A stretch of 43,512 nucleotides of DNA, from assembly GCA_017428925.1 (NCBI GenBank), contig JAFRPY010000091.1:1-43512 (forward strand), in the 5' to 3' direction. The notes beneath the pieces were generated by a model, which ran no database searches, was not told the origin of the DNA, and saw only the letters and a program-made list of their open reading frames with translations. The DNA comes from Prevotella sp. GTDB taxonomy: Bacteria; Bacteroidota; Bacteroidia; Bacteroidales; Bacteroidaceae. A program made the position numbers and the translations under genes. Of this stretch, positions 38,804 through 43,512 are shown piece by piece (position 1 is the stretch's first letter; every line of letters starts with the position of its first letter).

Positions 38804-41344
38804 TTAGAATTTGTAAGAGACAATGAGCATACCATTGATGCCGTTGGCATAGAACTTCTTGGGATTGTTCAAGAAAGAGTAGGTTCGGATGGACTCACCC
38901 TGAGCATCCACATCGCGGCGGCTCTGTTCGTAACCTCCGGTGCAGATTTTCGTATTGTTCAAAATATTGGTGAGCATCAGGTTGATGCTGAGCGAGCCTT
39001 TTTTGAGGTATATGCTGCGTCCGATGCTGGCATCGAGCATGAAACCGCCTTTACCCTTTGCCTGTTCGGGGCAGGTGGAATAGTCGCGTGTGCCGTCGCC
39101 AGAAAGACTCATGGGGAACTGGCTCTCGTAGCGTGTTACGGGAGTATAGCTCAGATAGATGCGGTCGTAGTAGTTTCCGATCAGGTCGATATACCAGCCT
39201 CGACTGTGGTAGCTTAAGTCAATGCTATAGGCCGAGAGCGGCGTGCCGCTTTCGCGCATATCCTTGCTGAGCACCACGTCGTCCTGATATTTTCCGTTGT
39301 TGGAGAGCATGTAGCGCACGTCGGCGTTGTTCTTGTAGAGCGCGTCGCTATAGGTGGCCAGTGCAATGACGTTGAAGGCAGAGTTGACTTTGAAGTTAAG
39401 TCCAAGTTCGGCACCATAGTACTGTTTCTTGATGCCTGTCATCGAAACGTAAGAAAAAGAGTTCTCGCTGTCGTAGTAGAACATGCTGTATTCGGTGATG
39501 TTCCTGATGTCGCTGAAGAATCCGTTCAGGTTGGCCTTTACCCAGTTGTTCTGCAGTTGGTAGCCTAACTCGAAGCTCATGATGTCTTCATTCTTCAGGT
39601 TGTTGACGAAGTCGTTGTTGATTTCAGGAGCGGTGAATGCTGTCCTGGCTTCAGGGGCGCGCTTCTCGTAGCCTGCACCGAAAATAATCGTGTTGCCGCG
39701 TCCGATGTTCAGCGTACCGCCAATCTTGCCGCCTCCGTCGAGGAACTTGGCCGTTCCGCTTTTGCCATAGGAGTTCTCGGGAGCCAGACCGTTGCGCATC
39801 TTACCGTCGCGCTGCATGGTGGTGCCGCCGAGACGTCCGGAAATATGGTAGTGGAGCGGTCCGACGTTATCGGCGTATGTAGCCCACAGATTGCCCTTGT
39901 TCACCAAGAGATTGTAGTCGTAGCCAAAGCGGTCGCCAACTTTGATTTCTTTATTGGGGTTGTTCATGTCGTATTGAATGGCATCAGACGCTAACGAGTT
40001 GGTTCCTACAAGATAATAGTTGGTGTTGTGGAAGAACGAAGCACCGAGCAGGTCTTCCATCGTCTGGTAGTGCATACCCTTGTTGGCTGCAAGATTCAAT
40101 CCGGCAGTAATCGTTGAATGATTGGTGAGCTGCTTGTGGAACGTGGAGGCAAGGCTAAGTGAGAGCATGTCGTTGTGATAGGCTTGCTGATAGTACATGG
40201 CGTCGGCTCCCTGAATACTGGCCATTCGGTTGGCGTAGTACAACTTGTCCCAGTTAAGCTGCCGGTTTTCTTTTGATGCGCTCAGATAGTCATAAGCGGC
40301 TTGCCAGTTGTCCACGTCGATAATCGCTCCAGAATGTCCCCAAACATCATAATAATAACTGGGCATCAGACTGTAGTAGTCGGGCTGCGGATTAGTGCTG
40401 TTGTTGTAGTTCAGCTTAGAACTGCTGTACATGGCATACTTGCCGAAAAGACTGGTGGTGAGTTTACTGTCTTCACTGATTTTCCAGTCCCATGTGAGCA
40501 GGGCCGAAGGTGCAAAGTCGTTCACGATGCGCGAATTACGCTTTTTGCCGTTTTGGTAGCCCCAATAGGGGTTGTAGTAGTTGTTGTTGGCCAGCCAGTA
40601 CATTTCGTCGGTAGAAGCGCCTTGCGAGGCACGTTCCGTGGGATTACCCCAGGTGACGAGTGATACCGAGTGCGAACCGTCTTCGCTGACTTTCTCCACA
40701 CCGAAGAAATAGGAGAGGGCATTATAGAAAGTACCCTCAATCTGGGCCGTCTCCATGTTAGCCCAGCGGTAGGTGAGGCTGGCACTCCAAGCCCATCCTG
40801 CGTTGCTCAGTCCGCTGTTGTAGGTGTACATGCCGCGAATGGTGTAGTTACGGTTGGCTCCTGCGAGCGAAACACGGTGGCCGGCGGCAAACTGCGACGG
40901 ACGGAAATTGTAGTTGTTGCTTCCGGCCATTCCAGGCATGGCAAACATGTTGTCTTCGAAGGGAAGCGAGGATTCGGCAGTACGCGTCTGATTGTTCAGA
41001 CCTCCAACGAGCGAGTATCTGAATTGTCCGCTCTCGGCATCGTTGATGGGGTTTCCGTTCACATATATGTGATTGTACTTCTGGTTGAAAGCCCTGTAGC
41101 GGAAACGGACAGGGCTGAACCTGTAGCCCACCTCGCTGGCATAAACATTGGAGTTTGATCCCACAATAGTTACGTTTTGCGACGAGTTGTCGTCTTCGCC
41201 CAATTGAGCCTCAGTGAACGTAAAAGCCGACTCGTTGATAGCAGCACCATTGTTTTGCCCCTCTGGATTGGTTTCCGTCGTTTGGGCGAAGGAGGTCAAC
41301 GCGCAACAGAGGGCGATGGCAGTCAATTTAAGCTTTTTCTTCAT
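38804..41344 (-). CDS. TonB-dependent outer-membrane receptor
   Basis: The 846-residue protein has a signal peptide (MKKKLKLTAIALCCALTSFA). A plug domain (about 35-165) contains YNHIYVNGNPINDAESG and LVGGLNNQTRTAES, and a long beta-barrel ends in GMLIVSYKF with the usual terminal Phe. There is no carboxypeptidase-like regulatory domain before the plug and no SusD gene beside it. It should import a ligand bound by the co-transcribed surface lipoproteins. The neighbouring secreted nuclease-type enzymes suggest nucleic-acid products or phosphate compounds as ligand, by inference. Confidence 0.88.
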   Translation of the reverse strand: MKKKLKLTAIALCCALTSFAQTTETNPEGQNNGAAINESAFTFTEAQLGEDDNSSQNVTIVGSNSNVYASEVGYRFSPVRFRYRAFNQKYNHIYVNGNPINDAESGQFRYSLVGGLNNQTRTAESSLPFEDNMFAMPGMAGSNNYNFRPSQFAAGHRVSLAGANRNYTIRGMYTYNSGLSNAGWAWSASLTYRWANMETAQIEGTFYNALSYFFGVEKVSEDGSHSVSLVTWGNPTERASQGASTDEMYWLANNNYYNPYWGYQNGKKRNSRIVNDFAPSALLTWDWKISEDSKLTTSLFGKYAMYSSSKLNYNNSTNPQPDYYSLMPSYYYDVWGHSGAIIDVDNWQAAYDYLSASKENRQLNWDKLYYANRMASIQGADAMYYQQAYHNDMLSLSLASTFHKQLTNHSTITAGLNLAANKGMHYQTMEDLLGASFFHNTNYYLVGTNSLASDAIQYDMNNPNKEIKVGDRFGYDYNLLVNKGNLWATYADNVGPLHYHISGRLGGTTMQRDGKMRNGLAPENSYGKSGTAKFLDGGGKIGGTLNIGRGNTIIFGAGYEKRAPEARTAFTAPEINNDFVNNLKNEDIMSFELGYQLQNNWVKANLNGFFSDIRNITEYSMFYYDSENSFSYVSMTGIKKQYYGAELGLNFKVNSAFNVIALATYSDALYKNNADVRYMLSNNGKYQDDVVLSKDMRESGTPLSAYSIDLSYHSRGWYIDLIGNYYDRIYLSYTPVTRYESQFPMSLSGDGTRDYSTCPEQAKGKGGFMLDASIGRSIYLKKGSLSINLMLTNILNNTKICTGGYEQSRRDVDAQGESIRTYSFLNNPKKFYANGINGMLIVSYKF

Positions 41345-41373
41345 AGGTTGATAATTTTGTTACTAATAATGGG

Positions 41374-41405
41374 CAAAGATAGTACATTTTTTGTAAAAAC
41401 GCAAA
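41374..41405 (-). promoter_or_regulatory. Promoter of the TonB receptor operon
   Basis: On the minus strand TTTG (41402-41405) and TATCTTTG (41374-41381) are 20 bp apart. It is back-to-back with the promoter of the exonuclease/phosphatase gene. Confidence 0.7.
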
Positions 41406-41423
41406 ATAAAAATAAAAAAATAT

Positions 41424-41454
41424 TTTGAGTTATCTGCTTTTTAATGTATCTTTG
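41424..41454 (+). promoter_or_regulatory. Promoter of the exonuclease/phosphatase gene
   Basis: TTTG (41424-41427) and TATCTTTG (41447-41454) are 19 bp apart, a full consensus match. The start codon follows at 41478. The two divergent promoters share about 20 bp between their -33 elements. Confidence 0.75.
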
Positions 41455-41477
41455 CCAGCAACAAACAACATATCAAT

Positions 41478-42626
41478 ATGAAAAACCTCAGACTACTATT
41501 CATTGTCATCCTTTGTGGCTTCGCTATGAATGCTTTAGCCCAAAAGAAATTTTCAGTTTATGCCGTCGGGTTCTACAACTTGGAGAACCTGTTCGATACT
41601 TGTCACGATGTGGGTAAACGCGATTTCGACTTCCTGCCCAACGGCTCTTACCGCTGGAATGCCCGTAAGTATAAGAGCAAGCTGCGCAACATGTCGCGAG
41701 CATTGGCTGATCTTGGTACTGATGTGCTTCCTAATGTAGGTTGTGCCGTCATCGGTGTCTCTGAGGTGGAGAACTGCAAAGCACTTGACGACTTGACGGC
41801 AGAGGAACCTCTACGCGCGCGCAATTTTAAATATATATTGGTGGAAGGTCCTGACATGCGTGGTGTCGACTGCGCTTTGCTCTATAATCCGGCATTGTTT
41901 ACTCCCACCGATACTGCCTACCATTATTATATCAATAAAGATGTGGCACCAGAAGAGGTCGAAGAGACAGTGAAACTCACTGATGAGCAGAAGGCAATGG
42001 CCGACAGTGCCAAACTTGACACGACCGTAGTGGAAACAGGGCTGCCGAAGAATGTGTCGCACACCCGTGGATTCCTTACCATCACCGGAAAGCTGGCAGG
42101 CGAGACCGTCACAATCATCGTGTGCCACTGGCCCAGCCGTTTCAATGGCTCTGAGCGCCGTGAATGGGCAGGACAGCAGGTGCATAAGATTGTGGAAGAC
42201 CTGCTGGCAAAGAACCCTGACAATAAGATTTTCGTGATGGGCGACCTTAACGACGATCCTACCAATAAGAGCGTGACCGAGGGACTCCGCGGAAAGGCTG
42301 AAATCAAGGATGTGAAAGAAGGTGACATGTATAATCCCTGGTATAACATTCTGGCAAAGGACGGACAGGGAACCCTGGCCTACGGAGGTTCATGGAACCT
42401 TTTCGACCAGATTCTGATGACGCCTAACGTGCTCGACTTTAGCGGGAAGAAAGACTACACCACGCTGAAGTACTGGAAATGCCAGATACAGCGTCGCAAC
42501 TATCTGATTCAGACCGAAGGCCGCTACAAGGGCAACCCCAAGCGTACACATGCCGGTGGCGTTTGGCTTGACGGCTACAGCGACCACCTGCCCACGGTTA
42601 TCTATCTGGTGAAGGAGCAGAGATAG
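41478..42626 (+). CDS. Secreted endonuclease/exonuclease/phosphatase-family enzyme
   Basis: The 382-residue protein has a signal peptide (MKNLRLLFIVILCGFAMNALA). All catalytic motifs of the EEP fold are present: FYNLENLFD, GVSEVEN (metal-binding Glu), GVDCALLYN, CHWPSR, MGDLNDDPTN (Asp/Asn) and YSDHLPTV (catalytic His). The family includes DNase I-like nucleases and phosphodiesterases. With no lipobox it should be periplasmic or released. It diverges from the TonB receptor operon, so the two may be controlled together. Confidence 0.9.
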   Translation: MKNLRLLFIVILCGFAMNALAQKKFSVYAVGFYNLENLFDTCHDVGKRDFDFLPNGSYRWNARKYKSKLRNMSRALADLGTDVLPNVGCAVIGVSEVENCKALDDLTAEEPLRARNFKYILVEGPDMRGVDCALLYNPALFTPTDTAYHYYINKDVAPEEVEETVKLTDEQKAMADSAKLDTTVVETGLPKNVSHTRGFLTITGKLAGETVTIIVCHWPSRFNGSERREWAGQQVHKIVEDLLAKNPDNKIFVMGDLNDDPTNKSVTEGLRGKAEIKDVKEGDMYNPWYNILAKDGQGTLAYGGSWNLFDQILMTPNVLDFSGKKDYTTLKYWKCQIQRRNYLIQTEGRYKGNPKRTHAGGVWLDGYSDHLPTVIYLVKEQR

Positions 42627-42630
42627 AAGA

Positions 42631-42720
42631 CCCACCCCAGCCCTCCCTATGAGGGAGGGAGCAGATAGCGTAAGAGGTGATAGAACTCCCCTCCCTTGTA
42701 GGGGAGGGGCAGGGGTGGGG
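42631..42720. repeat. Pair of REP-like GC-rich repeats in opposite orientation
   Basis: Copy A (42631-42659) reads CCCACCCCAGCCCTCCCTAT then GAGGGAGGG. Copy B (42687-42720) reads CCCCTCCCTTGTAGGGGAGG then GGCAGGGGTGGGG. They are reverse complements in layout with about 27 bp between, like the paired REP (BIME) units of enterobacteria. The pair lies 4 bp after the exonuclease/phosphatase stop and may also end its transcript. Confidence 0.75.
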
Positions 42721-42778
42721 TAATTCTCGCCTGTTGTCTTATCAGATTCGTGGTAGAAATAATAGCAACCGAATGTGA

Positions 42779-43417
42779 ATGGATAAAGAAATACAGTCTG
42801 CTGACGTTGAGCAGCACCCACTGAAACCATTTACTCCCCAGCATGCGCGATTGCTCATGCTGGGGAGTTTCCCGCCGGCCCGTAGTCGTTGGTCGATGGA
42901 CTTCTTCTATCCTAATTATATCAACGATATGTGGCGCGTTTACGGGCTTTGCTTTTTTGGCGACAAGGATTATTTTGTGGATGTGGAGCGGAAAACGTTC
43001 CGCAAAGATTTGATTGAGGAATTCCTCACGGAAAAAGGAGTCGCCCTATATGATACTGCATCAGCCGTGGTCCGCACAAAGGGGACGGCTTCGGATAAAG
43101 ATTTGGAAGTGGTGACACCTACTGATATCAAGGCCCTGCTTCGGCAGTTGCCTGAATGCCGGGCGGTAGTTGTCACGGGGCAGAAGGCCGCCGATGTCTT
43201 CGCTGCCCAGTTCCAAATCGTGCAGCCCAAGGTGGGTTCTTTCACAGAATTCAATTTTGAAGGCCGGCAGTTACGCCTCTATCGCATGCCCAGTTCGTCG
43301 CGCGCCTACCCCATGAAGTTGGAGCGCAAGGCCGACCGTTATCAGCGTATGTTCCACGATCTGGGTATGTGCTGGAAAAGCCGCGCGAGTTTGACCCCCG
43401 AGGGCAAGCGACGATGA
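42779..43417 (+). CDS. Uracil-DNA-glycosylase-superfamily protein
   Basis: The 212-residue protein has MLGSFPPARSRWSMDFFYPN with YINDMWRVYG near the N-terminus. This is the glycosylase-fold motif of a UDG-superfamily branch often named DNA glycosylase or G/U mismatch-specific. VVVTGQKAADVFA and YRMPSSSRAYPM follow, the latter taking the place of the usual substrate-loop HPS segment. It probably removes damaged bases such as uracil. The last eight codons run into a 24-bp-spaced repeat array, so the natural C-terminus may have been nearer GMCWKSR. Confidence 0.82.
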   Translation: MDKEIQSADVEQHPLKPFTPQHARLLMLGSFPPARSRWSMDFFYPNYINDMWRVYGLCFFGDKDYFVDVERKTFRKDLIEEFLTEKGVALYDTASAVVRTKGTASDKDLEVVTPTDIKALLRQLPECRAVVVTGQKAADVFAAQFQIVQPKVGSFTEFNFEGRQLRLYRMPSSSRAYPMKLERKADRYQRMFHDLGMCWKSRASLTPEGKRR

Positions 43418-43478
43418 CCCCTGTGGGCAAAAATTCATTGACCCTCTGCGGCAAAATAAAAATGACCCCTGAAAGCGA
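43392..43478. repeat. Short direct repeats starting TGACCC
   Basis: Copies start at 43392, 43415, 43439 and 43463 (spacing 23, 24, 24). The first three have the layout TGACCCC-nn-GGGCAA; the fourth keeps only TGACCCCTG. The stop codon of the glycosylase gene (TGA at 43415) is the start of the second copy. Confidence 0.7.
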
Positions 43479-43499
43479 TTGCTTTTCAGGGGCTTTTTT
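43466..43499 (+). terminator. Intrinsic terminator after the glycosylase gene
   Basis: CCCCTGAAAGC and GCTTTTCAGGGG pair over 11 bp with one bulged base around a 4-base loop, followed by C and six T. Confidence 0.85.
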
Positions 43500-43512
43500 G
43501 TAGTTTTGGGGA

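Noticed and set aside
38804-41344. SusC of a polysaccharide utilisation locus
   Set aside because: There is no SusD-like gene, no regulatory sensor and no glycosidase next to it, and the receptor lacks the SusC-type N-terminal carboxypeptidase-like domain.

Overview
The window reads as chromosomal DNA of a Bacteroidales bacterium, most likely Prevotella or a close relative. The main evidence is the recurrent Bacteroidetes-type -7 promoter element (TAnnTTTG), seen ahead of more than a dozen genes. Gene content agrees: a stand-alone MetH activation domain, DUF4421, DUF4369 and DUF5689 proteins, a TonB-dependent receptor, a TrpB2-type tryptophan synthase and type B L31. No rRNA, CRISPR array, integrase or intact insertion sequence was recognised. 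All calls come from reading the sequence; no database search was run.

Region 1 (about 1-9,900) is an AT-rich accessory island, all on the minus strand. In transcription order it holds a mobilisation-protein-like gene, an XRE repressor, a frameshifted GIY-YIG (T5orf172) gene, a fused nuclease-methyltransferase with a specificity subunit (a restriction-modification system without a translocase), a small membrane protein, a TIR-domain protein and an intact RhuM. After these come remnants: a BRO-N/Fic hybrid missing the Fic active-site loop, a RhuM gene with an internal deletion, a DprA-like fragment and an HTH fragment. The upstream (right-hand) part of the cluster is mostly intact and the distal end is eroded by deletions.

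Region 2 (10,130-29,618) is core genome: a secreted GH43-like glycosidase, asnA convergent with dnaX, an ftsB/divIC-like gene, a membrane protein, a DUF4369 lipoprotein, a pyrC / MetH-activation / metallophosphoesterase run, tRNA-Val(GAC), plsC, a polyprenol-phosphate glycosyltransferase, mfd, trpB and a sodium:solute symporter. GC-rich palindromic repeats lie between genes, and one lies in frame inside mfd.

Region 3 (29,628-34,700) holds a DUF4421 outer-membrane-type protein, a short promoter-to-terminator unit with no recognisable gene, 22-bp phased repeats, an intact Fic protein, a gpx-trxB operon and a Tyr/Trp-rich lipoprotein.

Region 4 (34,745-42,626) looks like one functional block built around nucleic acids at the cell surface: a secreted non-specific nuclease lipoprotein, rpmE2, a three-repeat OB-fold-like lipoprotein, a DUF5689 lipoprotein and a TonB-dependent receptor on the minus strand. 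A secreted endonuclease/exonuclease/phosphatase enzyme diverges from the receptor across a shared two-promoter region. The window ends with a uracil-DNA-glycosylase-like gene whose 3' end runs into short direct repeats.

The strongest candidates for something undescribed are the TIR plus membrane-protein pair next to the motorless restriction system, the DUF5689/TonB receptor/nuclease locus, the small transcription unit at 30,934-31,154, and the palindromic repeats that reach into mfd.
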